NCBI RefSeq assembly: GCF_013386765.1 | Contig: NZ_JACARE010000018.1 | Coordinates: 516,800 to 580,799 of the forward strand | Direction: 5' to 3' | From: Pseudomonas yamanorum | GTDB lineage: Bacteria; Pseudomonadota; Gammaproteobacteria; Pseudomonadales; Pseudomonadaceae | DNA length: 64,000 nucleotides | In this document: piece by piece, positions 15,765 to 24,880 of the stretch | Layout: every line of letters starts with the position of its first letter | How positions within the stretch are numbered: the stretch's first letter is position 1 | Made by a program: the position numbers and the translations under genes | Notes under the pieces: model-generated | Databases searched by the model: none | Told to the model about the DNA's origin: nothing | The model's input: the letters and a program-made list of their open reading frames with translations, nothing else

Positions 15765-17156
15765 TTAAGCCTGCGCCAGTTCCGCATGCTCATCGGTATT
15801 GAGCAGCTCTTTATCCGTCTGCTGCATGATCTGGCTGGTAATCGCCCCCGCCGTCATCGAACCGTTCACGTTCAACGCCGTACGGCCCATGTCGATCAGC
15901 GGCTCAACCGAAATCAGCAACGCCACCAGTGACACCGGCAAGCCCATCGCCGGCAGCACGATCAGTGCGGCAAACGTCGCACCGCCGCCCACGCCCGCCA
16001 CACCGGCCGAACTCAAGGTCACAATCGCCACCAGTGTTGCGATCCACAACGGGTCCAGCGGGTTGATGCCCACGGTCGGCGCAACCATTACCGCCAGCAT
16101 CGCCGGGTAAAGACCTGCACAACCGTTCTGCCCGATCGTCGCGCCAAACGAGGCGGCAAAGCCGGCGATGGACTGCGGAATCCCCAGGCGACGGGTCTGC
16201 GCTTCAATGCTCAGCGGGATGCTCGCGGCGCTGGAACGGCTGGTGAAGGCAAATGTCAGCACCGGCCACACCTTGCGGAAGAACCGCAGCGGGTTGATCC
16301 CGGCCAGGGACAGCAGCACGCCATGCACCACAAACATCAGGCCCAGGGCGAGGTACGACACCACCACAAAACTGCCGAGCTTGATGATGTCTTGCAGGTT
16401 GGAGCTGGCGACCACCTTGGTCATCAGTGCCAATACGCCGTACGGGGTGAGTTTCATCACCAGGCGCACCAGGCGCATCACCCAGGCTTGCAGGGTGTCG
16501 ATGGCGTTGAGGACTTTCTGGCCTTTTTCCACGTCATCCTTGAGCAGTTGCAGCGCGGCAACCCCGAGGAACGCAGCAAAGATCACCACGCTGATAATCG
16601 ACGTCGGCTTGGCCCGGGCCAGGTCGGCGAACGGGTTCTGCGGGATGAACGACAGCAGCAGTTGCGGGATATTCAGGTCGGCGACCTTGCCCGCGTAATC
16701 ACTCTGGATCACTTGCAGGCGCGCCATTTCCTGGGTGCCGGCCACCAGGCCTTCGGCGGTGAGGCCGAACAGGTTGGTCAGGCCGATACCGATCAGCGCC
16801 GCAATCGCCGTGGTGAACAGCAGCGTGCCGATGGTCAGGAAGCTGATCTTGCCCAGGGACGAGGCGTTGTGCAGGCGGGCCACGGCGCTGAGGATCGAGG
16901 CGAACACCAGCGGGATCACGATCATTTGCAGCAACTGCACGTAACCGTTGCCGACCAGGTCGAACCAGCCGATCGAGGCCTTGAGCACCGGGTTGCCGGC
17001 GCCGTAAATGGCGTGCAGCACCACACCGAAGATCACGCCGAGTACCAGCGCGAACAACACCTTCTTGGCGAGGCTCCAGTGGGTACGACGGGTTTGTGCC
17101 AGGCCCAGCAACAGGGCCACGAACACCAGTAAGTTGAGAATCAGGGGCAGATTCAT
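15765..17156 (-). CDS. tcyP: L-cystine:cation symporter
   Basis: 463-aa inner-membrane symporter of the dicarboxylate/amino acid:cation (DAACS) family, closest in layout to TcyP/YdjN cystine importers. It shows eight or more hydrophobic segments, the motif VQLLQMIVIPLVF near 75-87, a serine-rich re-entrant loop SRSSAASIPLS and the TLSSAGVAGVGGG segment of the second hairpin. The length and the extended periplasmic loop near 140-175 fit TcyP rather than GltP. It is a single-gene unit; the upstream gap to pchP holds divergent promoters. Confidence 0.85.
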   Translation of the reverse strand: MNLPLILNLLVFVALLLGLAQTRRTHWSLAKKVLFALVLGVIFGVVLHAIYGAGNPVLKASIGWFDLVGNGYVQLLQMIVIPLVFASILSAVARLHNASSLGKISFLTIGTLLFTTAIAALIGIGLTNLFGLTAEGLVAGTQEMARLQVIQSDYAGKVADLNIPQLLLSFIPQNPFADLARAKPTSIISVVIFAAFLGVAALQLLKDDVEKGQKVLNAIDTLQAWVMRLVRLVMKLTPYGVLALMTKVVASSNLQDIIKLGSFVVVSYLALGLMFVVHGVLLSLAGINPLRFFRKVWPVLTFAFTSRSSAASIPLSIEAQTRRLGIPQSIAGFAASFGATIGQNGCAGLYPAMLAVMVAPTVGINPLDPLWIATLVAIVTLSSAGVAGVGGGATFAALIVLPAMGLPVSLVALLISVEPLIDMGRTALNVNGSMTAGAITSQIMQQTDKELLNTDEHAELAQA

Positions 17157-17397
17157 TGAAGCTCCGTTGAGAAGGCAGCCAATCGCGTGAGCCTGCGATT
17201 GCGAACAGGGAAGCGTAACAGCTTGATATTTATTGATTTAATACCGTTATCGAATGGTGACTGTCGTTTTTGGAATAAGCGAATGGCGCCCAGGTGTATG
17301 GCGTTGGCGCGATCACGACGAAAGCGGTCGCGCTCGGACGGAAACTGTCACAGGGATTTGTTAGCGTCGATGTCTTTCACTCAGGGAGAAAACGCAC

Positions 17398-18456
17398 ATG
17401 AAGCTAGCGCCGAAACTGTTTGCCGCCGCGCTGTGCCTGGGCCTTGCGAGCCAGGCCTTTGCCGCCACCGAGTTGAAACACTGGCCGGCGGCGGCCGCCA
17501 AGCAACTGGACACGATGATTGCCGCCAATGCCAACAAGGGTAACTTCGCGGTGTTCGACATGGACAACACCAGTTACCGCTACGACCTTGAAGAGTCGTT
17601 GCTGCCGTACCTGGAAAACAAGGGCCTGATCACCCGCGACACCATGGACCCTTCCCTGAAGCTGATTCCGTTCAAAGACACCGCCGACCACAAGGAAAGC
17701 CTGTTCAGCTACTACTACCGCCTGTGCGAAGTCGACGACATGGTGTGCTACCCATGGGTCGCGCAGATTTTCTCCGGCTTCACCCTCAAGGAACTCAAGG
17801 GCTACGTCGACGAGATGATGGCGTCGGGCAAGCCAGTGCCGGTCACCTACTACGAAGGTGACGTGGTCAAGAACATGGAAGTGCAGCCGCCGAAAGTCTT
17901 CACCGGCCAGGCTGAGCTGTTCAACAAGCTGATGGAAAACGGCATTGAGGTCTACGTGATGACCGCCGCGTCCGAGGAACTGGTGCGCATGGTCGCGGCC
18001 GATCCGAAGTACGGCTACAACGTCAAACCCGAGAACGTGATTGGCGTGAGCACCCTGCTCAAGGACCGCAAGACCGGCGAACTGACCACCGCTCGCAAAC
18101 AGATTGCCGCCGGCAAGTATGACGAGAAGGCCAACCTCGGCCTGGAGCTGACCCCGTACCTGTGGACCCCGGCCACCTGGATGGCCGGCAAGCACGCGGC
18201 GATCCTGACCTATATCGATGAGTGGAAAAAACCGGTGATCGTTGGTGGCGACACGCCAACCAGTGACGGCTACATGCTGTTCCACGATGTGGACGTGGCC
18301 AAGGGCGGCATCCACCTGTGGATCAACCGCAAGGACAAATACATGACCCAGCTCAACGGCATGATGGCCAAGCACGCGGCGGCCCAGGCCAAGGAAGGGT
18401 TGCCGGTGACGGCGGATAAGAACTGGGTGATCGTCAAGCCGGACGAGATTCAGTAA
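17398..18456 (+). CDS. pchP: Periplasmic phosphorylcholine phosphatase
   Basis: Releases choline from phosphorylcholine in the periplasm, supplying choline catabolism and Pi. 352 aa with a Sec signal peptide ending AFA at residue 22. It is a HAD hydrolase: motif I FDMDNTSYRYD with nucleophile D54 and D56, motif II in VMTAASEE, and motif III GGDTPTSDG. These match P. aeruginosa PchP, whose motif I is DMDNT and motif III GDTPDSDG. A GGGAGAA ribosome site precedes the ATG. Regulation by choline/betaine signals is known for PchP, but I see no certain operator here. Confidence 0.9.
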   Translation: MKLAPKLFAAALCLGLASQAFAATELKHWPAAAAKQLDTMIAANANKGNFAVFDMDNTSYRYDLEESLLPYLENKGLITRDTMDPSLKLIPFKDTADHKESLFSYYYRLCEVDDMVCYPWVAQIFSGFTLKELKGYVDEMMASGKPVPVTYYEGDVVKNMEVQPPKVFTGQAELFNKLMENGIEVYVMTAASEELVRMVAADPKYGYNVKPENVIGVSTLLKDRKTGELTTARKQIAAGKYDEKANLGLELTPYLWTPATWMAGKHAAILTYIDEWKKPVIVGGDTPTSDGYMLFHDVDVAKGGIHLWINRKDKYMTQLNGMMAKHAAAQAKEGLPVTADKNWVIVKPDEIQ

Positions 18457-18467
18457 TACCGAGGCGT

Positions 18468-18557
18468 GGCCATCGCAGGCAAGCCAGCTCCCACCTGGAC
18501 CGAGTTCGCTCAGGCAACTCGGTCCATGTGGGAGTCGGGCTTGCCCGCGATGAGGCC
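18468..18557. repeat. REP pair (BIME), type A
   Basis: Inverted GGCCATCGCAGGCAAGCCAG and its complement ending GCGATGAGGCC. The loop contains a further dyad (CCGAGTT / AACTCGG). It is placed between pchP and the iron-signalling operon. Confidence 0.9.
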
Positions 18558-18585
18558 ATCAGCAGCACTGCAAAGCCCCAGCAAA

Positions 18586-18614
18586 AATAGATATCAATTG
18601 CGAACAAATCTCAT
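18586..18614 (+). promoter_or_regulatory. Possible Fur-regulated promoter of the ECF sigma gene
   Basis: An AT-rich segment (ATAGATATCAATTGCGAAC then AAATCTCATC) stands out from the GC-rich surroundings about 55-80 bases upstream of the sigma gene. It partly matches the GATAATGATAATCATTATC Fur consensus. Iron-starvation sigma/FecR operons are usually Fur-repressed, which is the main reason for the call. Confidence 0.4.
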
Positions 18615-18667
18615 CTTCTGCTAGCGTGCGCACTTCCTGAACATCCCGTTCTTCTCAAGGTAGTGCT

Positions 18668-19201
18668 GTGCTCTCCTGGAATTCTCAGATCGCGCGCCTG
18701 TTTGCGGAGCAGAAGAAGGCCCTCGAAGCCTTCGTCACCCGCCGCACCGGCAGCGCCCAGGTGGCCGCCGACCTGACCCAGGAATCGTTCCTGCGCCTGG
18801 CCCGCCTCGACTCCGGCGAGAAGATCGACAACCTCCCTGCCTTCCTCTTCACCATCGCCAGCAACCTGGTGCGCGACCATCAGCGCCAGGCCATCCGCCG
18901 CGAGCGCCTGGATGCCGGCGAGCCCAGCGAAGAACTGCCCTGCGGCAACCCAGGTGCCGACGAGCAATTGGCCGCCTATCAACAGGAGCAACTGATGCAG
19001 GATGCGATCCTGGCGCTGCCCGAAGCGACTCGGCAGATCTTCCTGCTCTATCATGTCGACGAACTTTCCTACCGCGAGATTGGCGAACGCTTGTCGATCA
19101 CCCCGCGCAGTGTGGAATACCAATTGCGTCGGGCCTTGATCGAATGCCGTGCCTTTATCAAGGCGCGGCTGGCCTGTGATGAACAAGGACGCCGGTCATG
19201 A
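18668..19201 (+). CDS. FecI-type ECF sigma factor
   Basis: 177-aa extracytoplasmic-function sigma factor of the iron-starvation group. Region 2 includes ADLTQESFLRLARL and the promoter-melting segment around LPAFLFTIASNLVRDHQRQ. Region 4 includes LPEATRQIFLLYHVDELSYREIGERLSI followed by an HTH. It starts at GTG 18668 with an AAGG site about 10 bases upstream. Its stop overlaps the FecR gene start by 4 bases (ATGA). It is expected to transcribe the downstream TonB-dependent receptor gene when the ferric siderophore signal arrives. Confidence 0.93.
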   Translation: MLSWNSQIARLFAEQKKALEAFVTRRTGSAQVAADLTQESFLRLARLDSGEKIDNLPAFLFTIASNLVRDHQRQAIRRERLDAGEPSEELPCGNPGADEQLAAYQQEQLMQDAILALPEATRQIFLLYHVDELSYREIGERLSITPRSVEYQLRRALIECRAFIKARLACDEQGRRS

Positions 19202-20145
19202 TCGCCGCACCCACTGCCGACGAGTTGTTTGCCGAAGCGTCCGGCTGGTATTTCCGGCTCCAGGCCGACGATGTCACGGCGGCCGAAATCGAGGCGTTTT
19301 CCGTCTGGCTGGGGCAGGGCGCCGCCCAGGATGATGCGTGGCAGGAAGTCCAGGCGATGCTGGGCGGCCTGCGCGAACCGGCCCGGGTGATTCGCCGGGC
19401 CGAGCAAGCGGCCTGGCGCAAGCCGGCACGGCGTTGGGCGTATGCTGCCGCGATGCTTTTGGCGGTCGGGCTGACGCTGCAAAACACGCCATGGCTGGAT
19501 CGCCTGCGGGCCGACTACGCCACCGGCACCGGTGAGTCGCGCACGGTCGAACTGGCGGATGGCTCGCAACTGCAACTCAACACTGACAGCGCGGTGCAGA
19601 TCCGCATGAGTGCCGGTGAACGCCAGGTTCGCCTGCTGCGGGGCGAAGGGTTTTTCAGCGTGACCAAGGATCCATCGCGGCCTTTCGTGGTGCAGTCCGG
19701 CGATGGCTGGGTGAAGGTGGTGGGCACGCAATTCAGCGTCGCCCGCCGCGATGCACAGACCCAGGTGCAAGTCGCCCAGGGCAAGGTGCAGGTCAGCTCC
19801 GGCCTGGGTGAGCCGGTGTATCTGGAGCCGGGTCGTGCGGTGGAGTATCAGGATCAACGCCTGACGGCGGTCCACACGTTCGACCCCGCCAGTGGTTTTG
19901 CCTGGCGCCAGCGACAACTGGTGTTTCGCCAGCAGCCGCTGTCCGACGTGGTTGCCGAATTGAATCGCTACTGGCCCGGTAAAACACTGGTGCTCGGCGA
20001 TGCGTTGCGCAACCGCGTGGTGTCTGGCGTGTTCGAGATCGACAAGCCCGATGCCGTCATCAAGGCGCTGGAATACACCCTTAACCTGCGTGCCGAGCAT
20101 TACACCCCGTATTTGCTGGTGTTGCGCGAAGGCAAAGCGTCCTAG
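19198..20145 (+). CDS. FecR-type anti-sigma / signal transducer
   Basis: 315-aa inner-membrane regulator that holds the cognate sigma factor and passes on the receptor signal. The N-terminal cytoplasmic domain (residues 1-75) has the FecR/DUF4880 pattern with tryptophans in ASGWYF, FSVWLGQG and DAWQEV. One transmembrane segment lies at about 80-97, followed by the periplasmic FecR domain (SRTVELADGSQLQLNTDS, GEGFFSVTKDPSRPF) and a C-terminal STN-like region. Translation is coupled to the sigma gene by ATGA. Confidence 0.93.
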   Translation: MIAAPTADELFAEASGWYFRLQADDVTAAEIEAFSVWLGQGAAQDDAWQEVQAMLGGLREPARVIRRAEQAAWRKPARRWAYAAAMLLAVGLTLQNTPWLDRLRADYATGTGESRTVELADGSQLQLNTDSAVQIRMSAGERQVRLLRGEGFFSVTKDPSRPFVVQSGDGWVKVVGTQFSVARRDAQTQVQVAQGKVQVSSGLGEPVYLEPGRAVEYQDQRLTAVHTFDPASGFAWRQRQLVFRQQPLSDVVAELNRYWPGKTLVLGDALRNRVVSGVFEIDKPDAVIKALEYTLNLRAEHYTPYLLVLREGKAS

Positions 20146-20154
20146 ACGAATCTT

Positions 20155-20196
20155 TTTCAAAAAACTTTCAGGGTTTCTCCCCAAGCCATCGTCCTT
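20155..20196 (+). promoter_or_regulatory. Putative ECF-sigma-dependent promoter of the receptor gene
   Basis: The 131-base gap before the receptor gene contains CGTCCTT at 20190-20196, similar to the TGTCCTT -10 region of E. coli fecA, with an A-rich stretch (CAAAAAACTTT) upstream near -35. The match is partial; the call depends mainly on the FecI-FecR-receptor arrangement. Confidence 0.4.
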
Positions 20197-20276
20197 GATC
20201 ACTGAGGCGTAAATAGTAAGCACTCTCAAGTAGTGCCGCGCCCGTTCACTGACTTTTGCACCGGGGAGCATCATCC

Positions 20277-22724
20277 ATGGCACACCGATTTGCCGCACGG
20301 CCCTTGCTGGCGCTGGCCATTTCCTTGGCGTGCGGCACTGCGCCGTTGTATTTGCAGGCTGCTGAGACGACGCAGGCCCAGACCTACCGCTTCGATATCC
20401 AGGAGCAAAGCCTGGACGGCGCGTTGGCGGCGTTTTCGGCGGTGACGCGGCTTCAGGTGCTGGTGCCCAGTGAGTTGACGCAGGGGGTGCTGTCGCCGGG
20501 AGTGAGTGGCAACCTGGGGCAGCGGGACGCCCTGGCGAGGTTGCTTGCGGGGACGGGGTTGAGTGCGGCATTTATCAACGCAGATACCGTGACCCTGGAA
20601 AAGCGTGTGTCATCAGGCACAGCCCTTGAAGTGGGTGCCACCACCATCAGCGCCGAGCACCTTGGCGCTACAACCGAAGGCACCGGCTCCTACACCACCG
20701 GCGCGGTGACCATCGGCAAGGGCGAGCAGAAGCTCAAGGACATCCCGCAATCGGTCAGCGTCATGACCCGCAAGCAGATGGATGACCAGAACACCACCAA
20801 ACTCTCCGAGGTGGTCAAGCGCACGCCGGGCCTCACGGCGACCAAATCCCCCGGCCCCGGCATGTTCATCTTTTCCCGTGGCTTCGAGGTGGGCACCCTG
20901 CAATACGATGGTGTGGGTATCCCGCGTAACACCTACGCGCTGGGCAGCTACCTCACCGAGAACATGGCGATCTATGACCGGGTAGAGACCCTGCGCGGCC
21001 CGGCTGCCTTGCTACAGGGCGCCAACAGCCCCGGCGGCACCATGAACCTGGTGCGCAAGCGCGGCCAGCAGGCGCCGACAGTCACCATCACCGCCAAGGC
21101 CGGCTCCTGGGACCACTACGGCACCCAGGTTGATGCCGGCGGCCCGCTGAACTCGGAGGGCACCTTGCGCGGCCGGTTTGTGGCGGATTACGACACCACC
21201 AACTCCTTCGTCGACTACGCCGGCAGCTGGAACCAGACGGTGTATGCCGCCGTCGACTATGACTTCACCCCCGACACCACCGTCGGCGTCGGCATCAGTA
21301 ACCAGAAAGGCCACGCCCGCCCGAACTTCATGTCGCTGCCACGTTATGCCAACGGCAGCGACATCGGCCTGCCACGTTCGACGTTTGTGGGGGCCAGCTG
21401 GAACCGCAACGTCAATAACCAGACCCAGGTGTTTGCCGATATCGAACATCGCTTCAACGATGACTGGAAGATGAAGGCTGCCCTGGTGGCCATGGATGAA
21501 CACAACGACGCGACTTACCAAGCGACATGGGACACCATCCCCAACCCCGGTGACATCGGCACCGTGCGTTACGTGGACTGGGTCACCGACTTCAACACCA
21601 AGAGTCGCGGTGTGGACGTGTATGTCGACGGCAAGTTCGAAGGCTTGGGTTTGCGGCAGGAGATGGTACTGGGCGCCAACTATTCCAAACTCACCACGGA
21701 TGATTTCTGGGCGCGCGCGGCAACGCCGGGTGCGGATATCTTCAACATCGACCACAACCGTCCGCAGCGCGACAGGAACCAGTTGTTCCAGGCAGGGAAT
21801 GCGACGAAGAGCTGGTATGACATTCGCCAGAAGGGCATTTATGGCACCTGGCGCGTCCAGCTATTGGACCCGCTGACGTTGATCCTCGGTGCGCGCACCA
21901 GTTGGTATGACTATTCCTACAAGGACGAGAGCGGTTTCCAGGGTGTCTATGGCGACCCGACCCAGAGCACCACGCAAAGCAATGGCCACGTCACTCCCTA
22001 CGCCGGCCTGGTCTATGCGCTCAACGAGCAATGGTCGGCCTACGCCAGCTATACCGACGCTTTTGAGCCCCAAACCAACCTGACCACCTCATTGACCGTG
22101 CTCAAGCCCATTGAGGGCCAGAACTACGAACTGGGCCTGAAGGGCGAACTGGCTGACGGCCGGCTCAATACGTCGTTCGCTATCTTCCGCTATGACCAGG
22201 AAAACCGTGCGGCTCAAGACCTGCAAGGCGGCAAAGTCTGTGGCGGCTGGTACTGCTCGCTCGCTTCCGGCAAGGTCCGCAGCCAGGGCTTTGAAGCCAC
22301 CTTGAGCGGTGAGGTGTTGCCTGGCCTGCAACTGGTCTCCAGCTACACCTACAACACCACCAAGTTCCTCAAGGACGACACCTACGAAGGCAAGATCTTC
22401 AGCACCTGGACTCCTAAACACCTGCTCAAGGTGTGGGGTGACTACCAGTTGCCGGGCGATTGGGAGAAAGTCAGCGTCGGCGCCGGCGTCACCGCGCAAA
22501 GCAGCACCGTCGCCTATGACCGCACGTTCAGTGTGCCGGGCAACGCGCTGTGGGATTCGCGGGTGGCCTACAAGGTCAACCAGGAATTCACCGTCGCGGC
22601 GAACCTGAACAACATGTTCGACAAGAAGTACTACATCCCCGCGTACAACGCGAACTGGGGCAGCAATTACTATGGCGATCCGCGTAACGTGATGTTCACC
22701 ATGACCTACACGCCGCAATTCTGA
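20277..22724 (+). CDS. TonB-dependent siderophore receptor with STN signalling domain
   Basis: 815-aa outer-membrane transducer. A signal peptide (to about residue 28, ending LQAAE) is followed by an N-terminal STN domain (about 35-105; FDIQEQSLDGALAAF), a TonB-interaction region, a plug (about 140-260; LKDIPQSVSVMTRKQM, VETLRGPAALLQG) and a 22-strand barrel ending in a terminal Phe. The STN domain lets it signal to the upstream FecR/sigma pair. It starts at ATG 20277 after GGGGAG (20263-20268). The barrel resembles hydroxamate/pyoverdine-type receptors, but the siderophore cannot be named from sequence alone. Confidence 0.93.
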   Translation: MAHRFAARPLLALAISLACGTAPLYLQAAETTQAQTYRFDIQEQSLDGALAAFSAVTRLQVLVPSELTQGVLSPGVSGNLGQRDALARLLAGTGLSAAFINADTVTLEKRVSSGTALEVGATTISAEHLGATTEGTGSYTTGAVTIGKGEQKLKDIPQSVSVMTRKQMDDQNTTKLSEVVKRTPGLTATKSPGPGMFIFSRGFEVGTLQYDGVGIPRNTYALGSYLTENMAIYDRVETLRGPAALLQGANSPGGTMNLVRKRGQQAPTVTITAKAGSWDHYGTQVDAGGPLNSEGTLRGRFVADYDTTNSFVDYAGSWNQTVYAAVDYDFTPDTTVGVGISNQKGHARPNFMSLPRYANGSDIGLPRSTFVGASWNRNVNNQTQVFADIEHRFNDDWKMKAALVAMDEHNDATYQATWDTIPNPGDIGTVRYVDWVTDFNTKSRGVDVYVDGKFEGLGLRQEMVLGANYSKLTTDDFWARAATPGADIFNIDHNRPQRDRNQLFQAGNATKSWYDIRQKGIYGTWRVQLLDPLTLILGARTSWYDYSYKDESGFQGVYGDPTQSTTQSNGHVTPYAGLVYALNEQWSAYASYTDAFEPQTNLTTSLTVLKPIEGQNYELGLKGELADGRLNTSFAIFRYDQENRAAQDLQGGKVCGGWYCSLASGKVRSQGFEATLSGEVLPGLQLVSSYTYNTTKFLKDDTYEGKIFSTWTPKHLLKVWGDYQLPGDWEKVSVGAGVTAQSSTVAYDRTFSVPGNALWDSRVAYKVNQEFTVAANLNNMFDKKYYIPAYNANWGSNYYGDPRNVMFTMTYTPQF

Positions 22725-22735
22725 TTCGAGCAGGC

Positions 22736-22768
22736 AAAAAAATGCCCCGCACCTGGCGGGGCATTTTT
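22736..22768. terminator. Bidirectional Rho-independent terminator
   Basis: Stem TGCCCCGC (22743-22750) / GCGGGGCA (22756-22763) with a 5-base loop, an A-run before and a T-run after. It serves both the receptor gene and the convergent ilvD. Confidence 0.95.
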
Positions 22769-22779
22769 ATGGGCGAGGC

Positions 22780-24621
22780 TTACAGGCCGTCGAGCATCGC
22801 CTTGTTACGTACTGCACCCTTGTCGGCACTGGTGGCCAGCAGGGCGTAAGCCTTCAACGCGGTAGTGACTTTGCGCGGACGCTTCTCTACCGGCTTCCAG
22901 CCTTTCTTGTCCTGCTCGACCCGGCGTGCCGCCAGTTCTTCATCGCTGATCAACAGGTTGATCGAGCGGTTCGGAATGTCGATCAGTACCTTGTCGCCAT
23001 CCTGCACCAGGCCAATGGCGCCGCCGGCAGCGGCTTCCGGCGAAGCGTGGCCGATGGACAGGCCCGAGGTACCGCCGGAGAAACGGCCATCGGTCAGCAA
23101 GGCGCAGGCTTTGCCCAGGCCCTTGGATTTCAGGTACGAGGTCGGGTAGAGCATCTCTTGCATGCCCGGGCCGCCTTTCGGGCCTTCGTAGCGGATGATG
23201 ACGATGTCGCCTTCCTTCACTTCGTCAGCGAGGATGCCGCGTACCGAGCTGTCCTGGCTTTCGTAGATCTTGGCGCGGCCTTCGAACACGTGAATCGACT
23301 CATCCACGCCGGCGGTTTTCACCACGCAGCCATCCAGGGCGATGTTGCCGTACAGCACGGCCAGGCCACCTTCTTGGGAGTAGGCGTGCTCGACGCTGCG
23401 GATGCAGCCGTTTTCACGGTCGTCGTCGAGGGTTTCCCAGCGGGTCGACTGGCTGAACGCGGTTTGCGTCGGGATGCCGGCCGGGCCTGCCTTGAAAAAG
23501 GTGTGCACGGCTTCGTCGTCAGTCTGGGTGATGTCCCACTTGGCGATGCCTTCGGCGATGGACTTGCTGTGCACGGTCGGCAGGTCGGTGTGCAACAGGC
23601 CGCCACGGGCCAGCGAGCCGAGGATCGAGAAGATCCCACCGGCGCGGTGCACGTCTTCCATGTGGTACTTCTGGATGTTCGGCGCGACTTTGCACAGTTG
23701 CGGCACGTGGCGGGACAGGCGGTCGATGTCCCGCAGGTCGAAGTCGATCTCGGCCTCCTGTGCGGCGGCGAGCAAGTGCAGGATGGTGTTGGTGGAACCG
23801 CCCATGGCGATGTCCAGGGTCATGGCGTTTTCGAACGCCTTGAAGTTGGCGATGTTGCGCGGCAACACCGACTCATCGTTCTCGGTGTAGTAACGCTTGC
23901 ACAGCTCGACGATGGTACGGCCGGCCTGCAGGAACAGTTGCTCGCGGTCGCTGTGGGTGGCCAGTGTCGAGCCGTTGCCCGGCAAGGCCAGGCCCAAGGC
24001 TTCCACCAGGCAGTTCATCGAGTTGGCGGTGAACATGCCGGAGCACGAACCGCAGGTCGGGCAGGCGCTGCGCTCGTATTCCGCGACCTTCTCGTCAGAA
24101 GCGCTGGAATCGGCGGCGATGACCATGGCGTCGACCAGGTCCAGGCCATGGGAGGCGAGTTTGGTCTTGCCGGCTTCCATCGGGCCGCCGGAGACGAAGA
24201 TCACCGGGATGTTCAGGCGCAGGGCGGCCATCAGCATGCCGGGGGTGATCTTGTCGCAGTTGGAGATGCACACGATGGCGTCGGCGCAGTGGGCGTTGAC
24301 CATGTATTCCACGGAGTCGGCGATGATCTCGCGGCTCGGCAGGGAATACAGCATGCCGTCATGGCCCATGGCGATGCCGTCGTCCACGGCGATGGTGTTG
24401 AATTCTTTCGCTACACCGCCGGCGCGTTCGATCTCGCGGGCGACCAGTTGGCCCAGGTCCTTGAGGTGGACGTGGCCGGGTACGAACTGGGTGAACGAGT
24501 TGGCAATCGCGATGATCGGCTTCTTGAAGTCGTCATCTTTCATCCCCGTGGCGCGCCACAGTGCGCGGGCGCCGGCCATGTTGCGGCCGTGGGTGGATGT
24601 TTTAGAGCGGTAATCTGGCAT
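22780..24621 (-). CDS. ilvD: Dihydroxy-acid dehydratase
   Basis: Dehydrates 2,3-dihydroxy-isovalerate and -methylvalerate in valine, isoleucine, pantothenate and leucine synthesis. 613 aa, with iron-sulfur ligands in the CISNCDK segment (C122) and in CPTCGSCSGMFTANSMNCL, plus GRFSGGTSG near the C-terminus. The first potential cysteine position reads VPGHVHL as in E. coli IlvD, suggesting the oxygen-sensitive [4Fe-4S] type. A GGAG site precedes the ATG. The roughly 260-base gap upstream holds no gene I can support. Confidence 0.97.
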   Translation of the reverse strand: MPDYRSKTSTHGRNMAGARALWRATGMKDDDFKKPIIAIANSFTQFVPGHVHLKDLGQLVAREIERAGGVAKEFNTIAVDDGIAMGHDGMLYSLPSREIIADSVEYMVNAHCADAIVCISNCDKITPGMLMAALRLNIPVIFVSGGPMEAGKTKLASHGLDLVDAMVIAADSSASDEKVAEYERSACPTCGSCSGMFTANSMNCLVEALGLALPGNGSTLATHSDREQLFLQAGRTIVELCKRYYTENDESVLPRNIANFKAFENAMTLDIAMGGSTNTILHLLAAAQEAEIDFDLRDIDRLSRHVPQLCKVAPNIQKYHMEDVHRAGGIFSILGSLARGGLLHTDLPTVHSKSIAEGIAKWDITQTDDEAVHTFFKAGPAGIPTQTAFSQSTRWETLDDDRENGCIRSVEHAYSQEGGLAVLYGNIALDGCVVKTAGVDESIHVFEGRAKIYESQDSSVRGILADEVKEGDIVIIRYEGPKGGPGMQEMLYPTSYLKSKGLGKACALLTDGRFSGGTSGLSIGHASPEAAAGGAIGLVQDGDKVLIDIPNRSINLLISDEELAARRVEQDKKGWKPVEKRPRKVTTALKAYALLATSADKGAVRNKAMLDGL

Positions 24622-24880
24622 GGAACACTCCGGGCGGCTAATCAGGTATCAAAGGGGAGTGAGCTTCTATTGACGTCTGGAACACTCAGAAAATGGCCGT
24701 GTGTCCGGAAGTTGCCTCAAACGCTGCGGGATCGCCGTGCGCATTGGCCTTGAGCTCATAAACCCGCCGGGGGATGACTGGCGATGAATAGGTCCGATTC
24801 TACACCGCTGGCGGCCGGAGGGAATGGCCGCGAGCGTGTAGATGGCGCTTACGAGACGTGTGGGTGTGCAAGTTTCACGC

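Noticed and set aside
17340..17375. Pho box upstream of pchP
   Set aside because: Only one CTGTCAC half-site is visible and the second 7-base repeat at the right spacing is missing.
23047..24753. 568-codon open frame antisense to ilvD
   Set aside because: ilvD on the other strand is complete and motif-rich. The antisense translation is Gly/Val/His/Gln-rich without any domain, as expected for GC-rich shadow frames.
24622..24880. Gene or leader peptide between ilvD and the MFS gene
   Set aside because: No frame with a plausible start and ribosome site, and no run of Val/Leu/Ile codons as in an attenuator leader.
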